A stretch of 64,000 bases of DNA. Source: JBFLYO01 sp040756745 (GTDB taxonomy: Bacteria > Bacteroidota > Ignavibacteria > UBA10030 > UBA6906). The notes beneath the pieces were generated by a model. It was not told the origin of the DNA and ran no database searches. It saw only the letters and a program-made list of their open reading frames with translations. Below, one piece after another: positions 37,819 to 45,821 of the stretch. The stretch spans positions 1 to 64,000 of the forward strand of contig JBFLYO010000020.1 in NCBI GenBank assembly GCA_040756745.1. The letters are read 5' to 3'. How positions within the stretch are numbered: the first letter of the stretch is position 1; each line of letters begins with the position of its first letter. Both the position numbers and the translations under genes were made by a program.

Positions 37819-37851
37819 CTTGGGGCAGGATCGTATCCTGCCCCACCAAGG
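37819..37851 (-). terminator. Hairpin terminator/REP-like palindrome between PuuD-like and GH97 genes
   Basis: Perfect 10-bp arms (GGGGCAGGAT/ATCCTGCCCC) with a 3-nt loop, extended by flanking CCTT/AAGG. On the - strand it lies 32 bp after the PuuD-like stop and is followed by ctctttgtt, a modest T-rich run. It is related to the palindromes at 34720-34778. Confidence 0.65.
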
Positions 37852-37882
37852 CAGCACGCGGGCCGGCCAGCTGCGAGGCCGG

Positions 37883-38650
37883 TCAGAACCCTTTCACCTT
37901 CATGGATTTGCTGTAGAGCCAGGTCACACCGAGCCAGCCGACAAGCGTCACGCCGAGAAGCCAGAGCCAGCTGTCGCCGCCCGGAACAACGGTGTGCGCA
38001 TTGATCATGGTCCACACGAGAGGCACGGACATGTAGGTATTGTGGCGCGACCGCTGTGCGGCCAGGGCCATCAGGGCGGCATCGGGCGCGCCCCCCTCTT
38101 TGACGACGGGGAGGACTTTCTTCTGCACGGGCCATATCCTCATCCAGACATTGGAGATCATCAGCGTGCCGAACATCGCCCCGACATGGATATTGTACGC
38201 TCTATAGCTGAATTCCCCCCAGTGAATCATCAGGTATTCGATGGCCGCAATCAGGACGAACGCGACTGCACCGAACGCCTTAAGATTCTTTCCGAGCCCG
38301 CTCTTGGCGAGGGCATCATACAGGGGGAAGATCAGGAACACAACCGCCAGCATCACCCAGCTGCCCATCGACCAGCCGGCAACCCCCTGTTCAAACATGA
38401 GACCGCCGTGATAGAACACAATCGCCAGCAAGAGAATCCCCACAACCCAGGTCCAAACGGCCCCCCAGCGGAAGAAATACAGGACCCGGGGACCAAGCTC
38501 CGGCATGATTTTTTTCCTGGTTTCCCCGTCCAGTGTTGCGTTGAAGGGGATGTTCATCCAATTGAACCAGTACAGCAGTCCGATCCAGAGAATTCCGGCG
38601 ACGACGTGGATCCATCGGAACAGGACGCTGAGGATGTCCATGAATTCCAT
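37883..38650 (-). CDS. Membrane protein of the urate hydroxylase PuuD N-terminal domain family
   Basis: The start is the ATG at 38650, with SD gaggagg 8 bp upstream; the open frame runs on to 38698 without one. The 255-residue product has about seven or eight hydrophobic helices. It opens MEFMDILSVLFRWIHVVAGI, the typical start of the PuuD membrane domain with a His-containing TM1 (RWIHVVAGILWIG), and has NTYMSVPLVWTMINAH later. Proteobacterial PuuD adds a C-terminal cytochrome c domain, which is absent here: no CxxCH is present. A different redox partner or a different function is therefore likely. Confidence 0.75.
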   Translation of the reverse strand: MEFMDILSVLFRWIHVVAGILWIGLLYWFNWMNIPFNATLDGETRKKIMPELGPRVLYFFRWGAVWTWVVGILLLAIVFYHGGLMFEQGVAGWSMGSWVMLAVVFLIFPLYDALAKSGLGKNLKAFGAVAFVLIAAIEYLMIHWGEFSYRAYNIHVGAMFGTLMISNVWMRIWPVQKKVLPVVKEGGAPDAALMALAAQRSRHNTYMSVPLVWTMINAHTVVPGGDSWLWLLGVTLVGWLGVTWLYSKSMKVKGF

Positions 38651-38778
38651 CGGGGGGCTCCTCCTCTGATGAGTGGGACGGATTTGGATGCGGGCCACCG
38701 CACTACCGGCCCGGCGTGGAAAGCGCTGATAACATACTGAATCGTGCGGGGAGAGTCAATCCGGCGCACTCCACTTCC

Positions 38779-38809
38779 TTGACTTTCCCGGCACCTCCGC
38801 GTATATTCG
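38779..38809 (+). promoter_or_regulatory. Candidate Bacteroidota-type promoter
   Basis: TTG at 38779-38781, a 20-bp spacer and TATATTCG at 38802-38809 (7 of 8 matches to TAnnTTTG). It lies 16 bp before the ATG of the following gene, which has no Shine-Dalgarno sequence. Confidence 0.45.
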
Positions 38810-38825
38810 CGCGCTCACACCTTCA

Positions 38826-41396
38826 ATGTCAAAATCGAAGAGTTTGATGCAACGCCTGCTTCCCACTGACCCGCGTCCCCGCGCGGTGGCTATACTGACT
38901 CTGGTATTCGCATGCGCTGGGCTTTGGGCAGGTGAACCGGGTGTCGCGGACAACCTCGAACTTGTCTCGGCAAGGTCTCGCGCAAGGCACATGGTCAGAC
39001 TCAGGAACGCGGAAGTCTATGGCCGTACGTTTCCCATCGGTGCGCTCCGCCTGGCGGTCGAGGGGGTGCGCCTCGCACCCGGTGGCCACGTGACGGCAAC
39101 AATGCGGCCAACGCGAGGAGCGGCGAAAGGGGGGATTCTCGTGGTCACACTTGCCACGGCCCCCGACGAGTATGGCAAACGTCAGGCATTCCGGGTGCGC
39201 CTCGACGGCAAAGAGGTGTTTTCAGCCGCTGAGAGGGACTCGGGGGGCGGTTTTACCCGGTCGATCTGTTTTGACCTGCCGGAGGCACGCACAGCTCTCC
39301 GGGTTGAGGTCGCGGCGGCTTCAACCTCAGACGTTCCCATCACCGTCTCGGCCGTGCGATGGTATTCCGATGGCGCGGAACCGCTTTCGCGTGACGACTT
39401 GCGGATGGGGTTGGCCCTCCTCACCTCGCAGGGGTACGGGTATGCGATCGACACCGCAACCATGGCCGCCATGATGCGAATACAGCCGCACAGTCCCAAT
39501 CTGGCCCCTCAGCTTGCGCTGGTATATAACTTCTGCACGCGCGACAGTACGACCAATGCGATGGAGATCGGCCGGCTTGCACAGATGGCGGAGGAGACCG
39601 GCGTTCCGCTCCGGATCGCGTTTCAGATGCATTGGGGCGGGATCCCCTACAACGTTCCCGATGGCAGCGGCGGGAAGTTTACGGACCCGAAGTATCAGAT
39701 GGTGACATACGACGCCGCGGACAGCACCGACGACCCCGGCTTGGCCGAGCTGCTCGGCAGCAGGTATGATATCCGCTACGGGTTGTCTGTGCCGAACATT
39801 TGGAGCGATAATCCGTGGCTGACGTTCAATCATCCACGATTGAATGACTTCAGGCGGGCCCGCCTGCACGACGTCCTTGCGGCCTGGCATGCCGCACGGA
39901 AACGGCTTGCGCAATCCGGGAGAGATTCACTGTTGCCGCCGCAGCTTTCAACAGGTGAAGAGACGGTCTACTGGGCGAAAGGGGTGGACGACTCGAAGTA
40001 CACGAAGCTGAACCACGGAAAGCCGCGGAACGACCTGATGTCCGACTTCAACCCCGTCACGGTTGCGGAGGCACTGCGCGATGGCGTCACGCTCGACCCG
40101 CGTGATGGACTGAGTTACGCCGAACGCTGGTGGCTCCACCAAAACATGGCCCGGTGGCAGCAGACAATCGCCGACTGGATGATCGAGGCCTCTCCCCCCG
40201 ATCCTGTTCTGGTGCGAAGAGGGAAAACGATATTTGCTGGTGACCTTGTGCGCAGGAATGTCTACACCGAGCCATACGGACAAACACTGTACCCCATGAT
40301 GGACATTTCTCCTTTCCATCCGGGATTGGAGCTTGGCTTCGTGCGAGACGGCCGGAGCGGAGCCGAGTACTGGTCAGGATCCACGATGCTGCACTGGTTA
40401 CAGAAGGAACGAGAGAGGGGAAGAATTGCGCTCCCGAATCTGGAGTGTACGGTCACAGATGAAGGCCCGCTCGTTGCCTGCCTGCGCGCTGCCTATGCCT
40501 TTGGTGCCCGATTTATCACCGTGTACAACTGGCATCCCCGCGCGAATGCGAAGGAGCTGCTGGGGCGTTTCGCGGACAGCATCGATCAACGGCCCGGAAT
40601 GTGGTGGAAGCCGGAGAAATCAGTAGTCAATAGTCAGAAGTCAGAAAGAGTCTATTTTGCTCCGGACAATGCGTTTGGGGTGAACCGCGTCGTGCTTTAC
40701 CCGGCACAATTCCAGCGGCCGGCATCCCTGCGGTTGACGCTGAAGGAGGATGACGTCACAGACGGGGCTGAGGTGGCGGTCACGGGAGAACTGGGGGCTC
40801 TGAGAGCAGAGGATATGTCGGTCGCAATTGATCTCCCGACGTTCTTCCTTCAGACCCCGGGACGAAGATATGCACTCGTTGTGGAGGGGACGGGGGAAGG
40901 GTTCACGCTCGCTCGCGCTGCTGACGGGTGGATCGCGGCGCGGCTTGAGTCGGACCTCATCGGTGAGCGAAGGAGGAGCTTGCTCATTGAGGAGAGGCAG
41001 GATGCGGTTGACCTCATCGCTTCGCTGAAGCGAAGGCATGATGGGACGCTGCAGAGTCCGTATGCAGCAGAGGCTCTCGCAGAGGCGGAGAAGCTCCTTG
41101 AGTCCGGCGAGTCCCGGGAAGCGTATCGTGCGGGGATTAAATGTGAACAGATATCTCTTCCCGCCGCGTATGAACTCGAGTCCCCAGGTGGACGGCTGGA
41201 CCCCTATCCTGTCACGATCCGTTGTCAGGACGGGCCGGTCACGGCGACGATAACTTCATGTGACGGACGTACCGCAACGCTCATGCTGCGGAGCCCGATT
41301 ACACAGAGCATCACGGCGCGACTGGGAGGACACGCAATGTCGGTCATCCTCTCGATCAACGAACCGAAAGAGCTTGTCCTGAAATCTCTCAGATAA
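38826..41396 (+). CDS. Large secreted protein of unknown function, possibly carbohydrate-active
   Basis: The 856-residue product has an N-terminal signal (RAVAILTLVFACAGLWAGEP). An alternative start at Met8 (38847) would also keep it. Residues 45-190 look beta-rich. The central part, with FQMHWGGIPYNVPDGSGG, WSDNPWLTFNHPRLNDF and MMDISPFHPGLELGF, resembles a TIM-barrel glycosidase-like fold, but I cannot place it in a family. Residues around 600-608 (SVVNSQKSER) are encoded by a heptamer repeat array at 40622-40649, in frame. A promoter-like site precedes it. Convergent with the T9SS gene. Confidence 0.65.
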   Translation: MSKSKSLMQRLLPTDPRPRAVAILTLVFACAGLWAGEPGVADNLELVSARSRARHMVRLRNAEVYGRTFPIGALRLAVEGVRLAPGGHVTATMRPTRGAAKGGILVVTLATAPDEYGKRQAFRVRLDGKEVFSAAERDSGGGFTRSICFDLPEARTALRVEVAAASTSDVPITVSAVRWYSDGAEPLSRDDLRMGLALLTSQGYGYAIDTATMAAMMRIQPHSPNLAPQLALVYNFCTRDSTTNAMEIGRLAQMAEETGVPLRIAFQMHWGGIPYNVPDGSGGKFTDPKYQMVTYDAADSTDDPGLAELLGSRYDIRYGLSVPNIWSDNPWLTFNHPRLNDFRRARLHDVLAAWHAARKRLAQSGRDSLLPPQLSTGEETVYWAKGVDDSKYTKLNHGKPRNDLMSDFNPVTVAEALRDGVTLDPRDGLSYAERWWLHQNMARWQQTIADWMIEASPPDPVLVRRGKTIFAGDLVRRNVYTEPYGQTLYPMMDISPFHPGLELGFVRDGRSGAEYWSGSTMLHWLQKERERGRIALPNLECTVTDEGPLVACLRAAYAFGARFITVYNWHPRANAKELLGRFADSIDQRPGMWWKPEKSVVNSQKSERVYFAPDNAFGVNRVVLYPAQFQRPASLRLTLKEDDVTDGAEVAVTGELGALRAEDMSVAIDLPTFFLQTPGRRYALVVEGTGEGFTLARAADGWIAARLESDLIGERRRSLLIEERQDAVDLIASLKRRHDGTLQSPYAAEALAEAEKLLESGESREAYRAGIKCEQISLPAAYELESPGGRLDPYPVTIRCQDGPVTATITSCDGRTATLMLRSPITQSITARLGGHAMSVILSINEPKELVLKSLR
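40622..40649 (+). repeat. Heptamer array inside a coding region
   Basis: Units AGTAGTC, AATAGTC, AGAAGTC, AGAAAGA (four 7-mers, 28 bp) encode part of the 38826-41396 protein. This is a different word of the same 7-bp family found between genes elsewhere in the window. Confidence 0.65.
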
Positions 41397-41417
41397 GCGT
41401 TGGCCCTCGGTTCCCGT

Positions 41418-43613
41418 TTACCGGAGCAGGAGCAACCTGCGTGTCTGGACAAAATCGCCGGCCACAAAACGGTAGAAGTACACCCCGCTCGACAGCCCCT
41501 TCGCATCAAACCTGACCTCGTGAACCCCTGCAGCGTGTCTCTCGTCGGCGAGCACCGCCACCTCCCGGCCGAGGATGTCAATGACGCTAAGCCGCACCAT
41601 ACTCACCATCGGTAATTGATACCTGACCAAGGTCGAGGCATTGAACGGGTTGGGGTAGTTCTGGTGGAGGGCGAATTCCAGGGGGACCGACAGATCGCTG
41701 ACGGCAGTGAGGACCTCGACCCTGATCGCCTGCGAGTAATGGACGGAACCATCAAGATCAATCTGTTTGAGACGATAATACCAAACGCCCGCCGCTGCAG
41801 AGGTGTCGTGGTAACTGTAGTACTGGGGGATAAGAGTTGTGCCGTGACCGGGGATGAAGCTCTCAGGGAGCGTACGATAGTCATGCGATGGAGCCGTGGA
41901 TTTCTGGACTTCGAACCCCAGGTTGTTGATTTCAGAGAGGGTGGACCACTCAAGTTGCACGTGACGTTCTCCACGCACCACTGCGCTGAAGCTTGAGATC
42001 TGAATCGGCAGATCGCTTGCCGGCTGGATCCTCCCCCACCGTGTTCCCCACCGGCCGCTTCCGTTCCCGCTTCCCACGGGGACTCCGGCGTATTCCTGGA
42101 TTGTCCAGAATGTGACATCATCCTGCGGATCCACGCATGTGTTGCTATAGTCGCCCCAGCGACAGAGCCAGTCGCCCCCCCCGGACTTCCAATAGAATCC
42201 CTCGCCAAGCTTGAGTGTCTGTACGGGAATCATGTACCCCGGGGGATGCGTCGACAATCTCCCCGAGTATGACGCCCGAACATATATCGACGCATCTGAG
42301 TGTGAAAAGCCGATGCAGACGTCATTGAGGGCGTTTACTGCGATGCTGGGGTAGTAATAGAACACGCCGGGCCCGCCGTCGATTGCTCCAGATTGAACGA
42401 CTGGTCTTGGCATCGCCTGCGGGTCGATCTCAAACCAGAATATCGCCCTGCGACCCGTCGACTCATTGTGTTCCTCCATCACGCCTTCAACCGTCAACCA
42501 CCAGAGTTGCCCGTTTCGAAAGACGGCACACGCCCCCCCTGTCATGATCTTCACCGTCGACGACCCAAGCTGATCTGCAGCGTACGCGGCACCTTCGAAT
42601 CTCGCCCCGGACGGGAAGGACCCGGTCCCAGCGCTATCTGACCCGGGAGCAACCGACCATTCTGGTGCAGCGCCTGTCCCCGTGATCCTAGAGAGATACA
42701 GCAGCTGAACGCTATCCGGGCGTTCCCCAAACTGACTCAGGAGATACAGTACCGGCTCAGAACCATACGTCACGCAGGGGTAGACAACAGGATGGTATGT
42801 CTGCCCGGCGAAAGAAGCGCTGGGGAAGAAAATCGTAACCGCCAGGGGGCCTCCGGAGAGAGCTGTTGACTGATCGATGACCCACATCTTGTTGACAACC
42901 CCCTGCGACCCCCCCAAACTGGCAATGAGAACGATCCAGTTGGTATTGAATCCGAGTCTCGGAAAATCTGCCCATGCTGCGCCAGTGGAATCTGCGACGA
43001 ATTCATAGAATGACCATGAACCGGTAGGATCACTTGACGAGCTGATGGCGAAGAAGACCCTGGAGCGGGAACTGCAGGATGCAAGCCAGCGGCCATGAAT
43101 TGCATCGTAGTGGAGGCGCGGATCAAATGGATCGCCGTTGAGGGCTGACCAGAATGAACCAAGAAACACCGTGCTGATCACTGCGCCGGTTTTGTCCTGT
43201 ATCCGGACCTGCGTGTTCAGCATGGTCATTAGATGAGAGGGACCGGCTGCCCCATGTGTGTCCGGTGGGTACACTCCGTTATTATCGGGAAGTGCCTCAA
43301 AATCCAGAACGTCGGGGAAGTCATCAGTGGCATCGGGAAGGGCAGGGGCTGAGGGGTCAGACGGTCTCGCAACGTCCTGAACCGGGGACCTGTATGCTGT
43401 GTCCAACGGCCACACTTGGGGCGGGTGGATGGCGCGTGACTCTGTTTTCGAGAAATCCGGACGGCCATCAATGGTGACAATCTCATCCCAGGTGAGAACT
43501 GCGGCCCGTTCAACAATGATCTTCTGTTGTGCCCACGCGACTTCGACATTCTGAGTCGCCGGGCCAACGAGGAAGATCAGCAGCAACGAGTGCAGATACC
43601 TGTTCGGTTTCAT
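41418..43613 (-). CDS. Secreted protein with C-terminal T9SS type A sorting domain
   Basis: The start is the ATG at 43613, preceded by gggagg; the frame reaches 43649 without a better SD. The 731-residue product has a signal peptide (LLLIFLVGPATQNVEVAWAQ). It is a beta-rich protein with no catalytic family recognised, followed by a linker (FSAVVRGERHVQLEWSTLSE, fibronectin-like) and the classic C-terminal type IX signal: LHQNYPNPFNASTLVRYQL ... DILGREVAVL ... GVYFYRFVAGDF. T9SS cargo is translocated across the outer membrane and attached or released. The role of the body is unknown. Confidence 0.85.
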   Translation of the reverse strand: MKPNRYLHSLLLIFLVGPATQNVEVAWAQQKIIVERAAVLTWDEIVTIDGRPDFSKTESRAIHPPQVWPLDTAYRSPVQDVARPSDPSAPALPDATDDFPDVLDFEALPDNNGVYPPDTHGAAGPSHLMTMLNTQVRIQDKTGAVISTVFLGSFWSALNGDPFDPRLHYDAIHGRWLASCSSRSRVFFAISSSSDPTGSWSFYEFVADSTGAAWADFPRLGFNTNWIVLIASLGGSQGVVNKMWVIDQSTALSGGPLAVTIFFPSASFAGQTYHPVVYPCVTYGSEPVLYLLSQFGERPDSVQLLYLSRITGTGAAPEWSVAPGSDSAGTGSFPSGARFEGAAYAADQLGSSTVKIMTGGACAVFRNGQLWWLTVEGVMEEHNESTGRRAIFWFEIDPQAMPRPVVQSGAIDGGPGVFYYYPSIAVNALNDVCIGFSHSDASIYVRASYSGRLSTHPPGYMIPVQTLKLGEGFYWKSGGGDWLCRWGDYSNTCVDPQDDVTFWTIQEYAGVPVGSGNGSGRWGTRWGRIQPASDLPIQISSFSAVVRGERHVQLEWSTLSEINNLGFEVQKSTAPSHDYRTLPESFIPGHGTTLIPQYYSYHDTSAAAGVWYYRLKQIDLDGSVHYSQAIRVEVLTAVSDLSVPLEFALHQNYPNPFNASTLVRYQLPMVSMVRLSVIDILGREVAVLADERHAAGVHEVRFDAKGLSSGVYFYRFVAGDFVQTRRLLLLR

Positions 43614-43944
43614 CGGGACCTCCCGGTAGACGCTCGTGAGCGTTGGCAACGCGTAAGCCCGGGCGGGTGCAGCTCAGCTCACGGAGGGTTCCAGCGGGAG
43701 GGGGGCGCGAGAAGGGGAGAGGAATCGATCTTGCGTCCTCAGATCAGCCGCGTGAACCGCGGCAATGAACTGAAAACGAGCGCCGAGGGAACAAGAATCC
43801 CCGGGCCTGTTACAAATGTACGGCCCGAAATGGCCCTTGTCAATGGAGGAAAGGAGATGTCGACCTTGACTGCGAGAATGATTTTTTGTATCTGTGAGGG
43901 GGAGATTGCAGGAAAATCTGCTAGTTTGCGAGGTTCGCAAATCA
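43614..43944. other. Intergenic stretch without recognised feature
   Basis: About 330 bp upstream of the T9SS gene. No coding pattern, promoter box of the TAnnTTTG type or hairpin was found here. It leads directly into the composite repeat array. Confidence 0.5.
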
Positions 43945-44195
43945 GATTGAGATCAAGATTGAGATCAAGATCGAGGGTATGGGCTTAGGATGAGGTTGAG
44001 GTCAAGGTCAAGGTAAAGGTTAAGGTTAAGGGGAGACCAAGGATTCAATCCTTAACCTGCTTCACCCCTTAACCTGCTTCACCCCTTAACCTGCCTCACC
44101 CCTTGACCTGCCTCACCCCTTGACCTGCTACACCCCTTAACCTTAACCTCAATCTTGGTCTCAATCTCGATCTTAATCTCAATCTCACCCTTGTA
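43945..44195. repeat. Composite array: hexamer arm, five 17-bp units, opposed hexamer arm
   Basis: Left arm about 43945-44035 has GAGATC/AAGATT-type hexamers turning into GAGGTC/AAGGTT words. The centre, 44052-44136, is exactly five 17-bp units (TTAACCTGCTTCACCCC with one to three changes). The right arm, 44137-44195, has the reverse complement of the hexamer words (CTTAAC, CTCAAT, CTTGGT, CTCGAT). The two hexamer arms could pair into a long hairpin. The array ends about 20 bp before the PhyH start codon. Confidence 0.9.
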
Positions 44196-44215
44196 CAACA
44201 TCCGGGGTCTCTCCT

Positions 44216-45043
44216 ATGCCCAAACGCCTGAGCCAGGACCAGGTAGCATTCTACCGCACCAACGGCTACCTCATCGGCCTGCCGCCGGTATTTTCGCCCG
44301 CGCAAGTGGCAGAAATGAATGCTGGTCTGGAGGAGCTGCTCAAGCTTCTCAGACCGGGGGAAGATTCGAAAGAAATCCGGGAATGGCACGAGTCAAGCCG
44401 CTTCCTCTATGATATCTGCATGGACGGGACGATCCTCGATTATATCGAGGATATCCTCGGGCCCGATTTCTATCTCTGGGGGTCTAATTTCTTCATCAAG
44501 CCCCCCCATAGCTCCTCGACCGTCGGATGGCACCAGGATACGTATTACTGGCCCCTCGAGCCGAAGATCTCGGCGACGGTGTGGATCGCGTTTGAGGACG
44601 TGGACGAGCGGAACGCGGCGATGCAGGTCATTCCGGGTTCCCACATCGCAGGACTCCTCAAGCATTCGCGCTCCTCCGACACCGACTCCGTGTTGACGCT
44701 TGAATGTGAACGTGGGCAGTTCCGTGAGGATGCCGCAGTGTCGCTGAACCTGAAGGCAGGCCAGGTCTCGATCCACGACGACAAGCTGGTGCATGGATCA
44801 CCTGCAAATCATTCGGACCGCCGCAGGGCAGGGCTGACAGTACGCTACTCGAGTACGATTGTCAAATGCGATCTTACGGTCAATCCGCACTTCAAGACCT
44901 ACCTCTGCCGCGGCGTTGACAGATACCGGCACAACCCGATCGGGACCATTCCCACGCAGAAGTTCGCCCGGCTCGAGAGGAAACACATCAGTGTCGAAGA
45001 GGCGGGCGTCGAGGCGGAGAAGAAGCTGGGGTTGATTAGGTGA
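44216..45043 (+). CDS. Phytanoyl-CoA dioxygenase (PhyH)-family oxygenase, second copy
   Basis: The 275-residue product has the Fe(II) triad H106-x-D108 (GWHQDTYYW) and H193 (KLVHGSPANHSDRRRAG), the latter followed by arginines for 2-oxoglutarate. It opens RLSQDQVAFYRTNGYLI, the usual PhyH start. The sequence differs clearly from the 9167 copy. No Shine-Dalgarno precedes the ATG, where the repeat array ends. Substrate unknown; no partner gene is adjacent, since hexamer arrays flank it on both sides. Confidence 0.87.
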   Translation: MPKRLSQDQVAFYRTNGYLIGLPPVFSPAQVAEMNAGLEELLKLLRPGEDSKEIREWHESSRFLYDICMDGTILDYIEDILGPDFYLWGSNFFIKPPHSSSTVGWHQDTYYWPLEPKISATVWIAFEDVDERNAAMQVIPGSHIAGLLKHSRSSDTDSVLTLECERGQFREDAAVSLNLKAGQVSIHDDKLVHGSPANHSDRRRAGLTVRYSSTIVKCDLTVNPHFKTYLCRGVDRYRHNPIGTIPTQKFARLERKHISVEEAGVEAEKKLGLIR

Positions 45044-45053
45044 GATTGAGATC

Positions 45054-45180
45054 GAGATTAAGATTGAGATTAAGATTGAGGTTGAGGGTAAGGGTTGAGG
45101 TCAAGGGTGAGGAGGAGGTGGAGGGTGGGTGTGAAGTTGGACATGAGGGGCAGCCCCTGTGGCCGGAGCGGTTTCGGATC
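45054..45180 (+). repeat. Left copy of 127-bp duplication flanking the scaffold gap (starts in a hexamer array)
   Basis: The first about 60 bp are hexamers (GAGATT, AAGATT, GAGGTT, GAGGGT) directly after the PhyH stop at 45043, then unique-looking sequence to GGTTTCGGATC. All 127 bases recur without change at 45281-45407. Confidence 0.97.
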
Positions 45181-45280
45181 NNNNNNNNNNNNNNNNNNNN
45201 NNNNNNNNNNNNNNNNNNNNNNNNNNNNNNNNNNNNNNNNNNNNNNNNNNNNNNNNNNNNNNNNNNNNNNNNNNNNNNNN
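45181..45280. other. Scaffold gap (100 N)
   Basis: Exactly 100 undetermined bases, the conventional length for a gap of unknown size. Both flanks carry the same 127 bp, so the gap may be an unmerged overlap rather than missing DNA. Confidence 0.98.
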
Positions 45281-45407
45281 GAGATTAAGATTGAGATTAA
45301 GATTGAGGTTGAGGGTAAGGGTTGAGGTCAAGGGTGAGGAGGAGGTGGAGGGTGGGTGTGAAGTTGGACATGAGGGGCAGCCCCTGTGGCCGGAGCGGTT
45401 TCGGATC
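45281..45407 (+). repeat. Right copy of 127-bp duplication flanking the scaffold gap
   Basis: Identical over all 127 bases to 45054-45180. It continues into the unique 3' flank of the DsrE gene. Confidence 0.97.
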
Positions 45408-45453
45408 GTGGCAGGCGGCCGCGTGCCGTGAGGTGAATTGAGCCAACAGCCAG

Positions 45454-45807
45454 TCAGAACGATAGGATCTTCTCGGCTTCAACAGTCCACTGGGCCAGCT
45501 CAGCCATGTTGCTGGTCTCAACCCCCTCGATCAACTGGAGATTGCGGATTCCCCGGGCGTCAGCGCACGTACCGCACGCTTTGACTTTCCCCCCCTTTGA
45601 AATCACGGATTTCAACATCCTCTCGATGTTGTAGTACCCTTGCGAGGTAGTCTGGTTGGGGAGTCCACAACCCACCGCATCCGCCATCAGGAAGATTTTG
45701 ACCGCGACACTTGGATGGTCCTTCTGAAGGGCCATTGCCACCCGGAGGGCATTGTACGCTTTCTCTGTTCCGTAGGGAGCGTCGTTGATGAGAATCAGGA
45801 TGTTCAC
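45454..45807 (-). CDS. DsrE-family sulfurtransferase-like protein, cytoplasmic
   Basis: The 117-residue product has DsrE/YchN-like fold features: NILILINDAPYGTEKAYNAL at the N-terminus and the conserved active-site cysteine region KVKACGTCADARG (C78, C81), plus C47. It has no signal peptide. DsrE proteins bind persulfide sulfur on the conserved cysteine. It is the third gene of an ArsR-SQR-DsrE operon, 15 bp after the flavoprotein gene, so it may accept sulfane sulfur made by that enzyme. Confidence 0.88.
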   Translation of the reverse strand: MNILILINDAPYGTEKAYNALRVAMALQKDHPSVAVKIFLMADAVGCGLPNQTTSQGYYNIERMLKSVISKGGKVKACGTCADARGIRNLQLIEGVETSNMAELAQWTVEAEKILSF

Positions 45808-45821
45808 TCAGTTTCCCTTTC

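Noticed and set aside
44052..44136. Five 17-bp repeats considered as a CRISPR array
   Set aside because: The units are directly contiguous with no spacers, too short for CRISPR repeats, and no cas genes are present.
45040..45431. Open frames running across the N gap and hexamer arrays
   Set aside because: They encode only Leu-Arg or Ile-Lys-Glu dipeptide repeats and undetermined residues; they arise from the 6-bp period and the gap.
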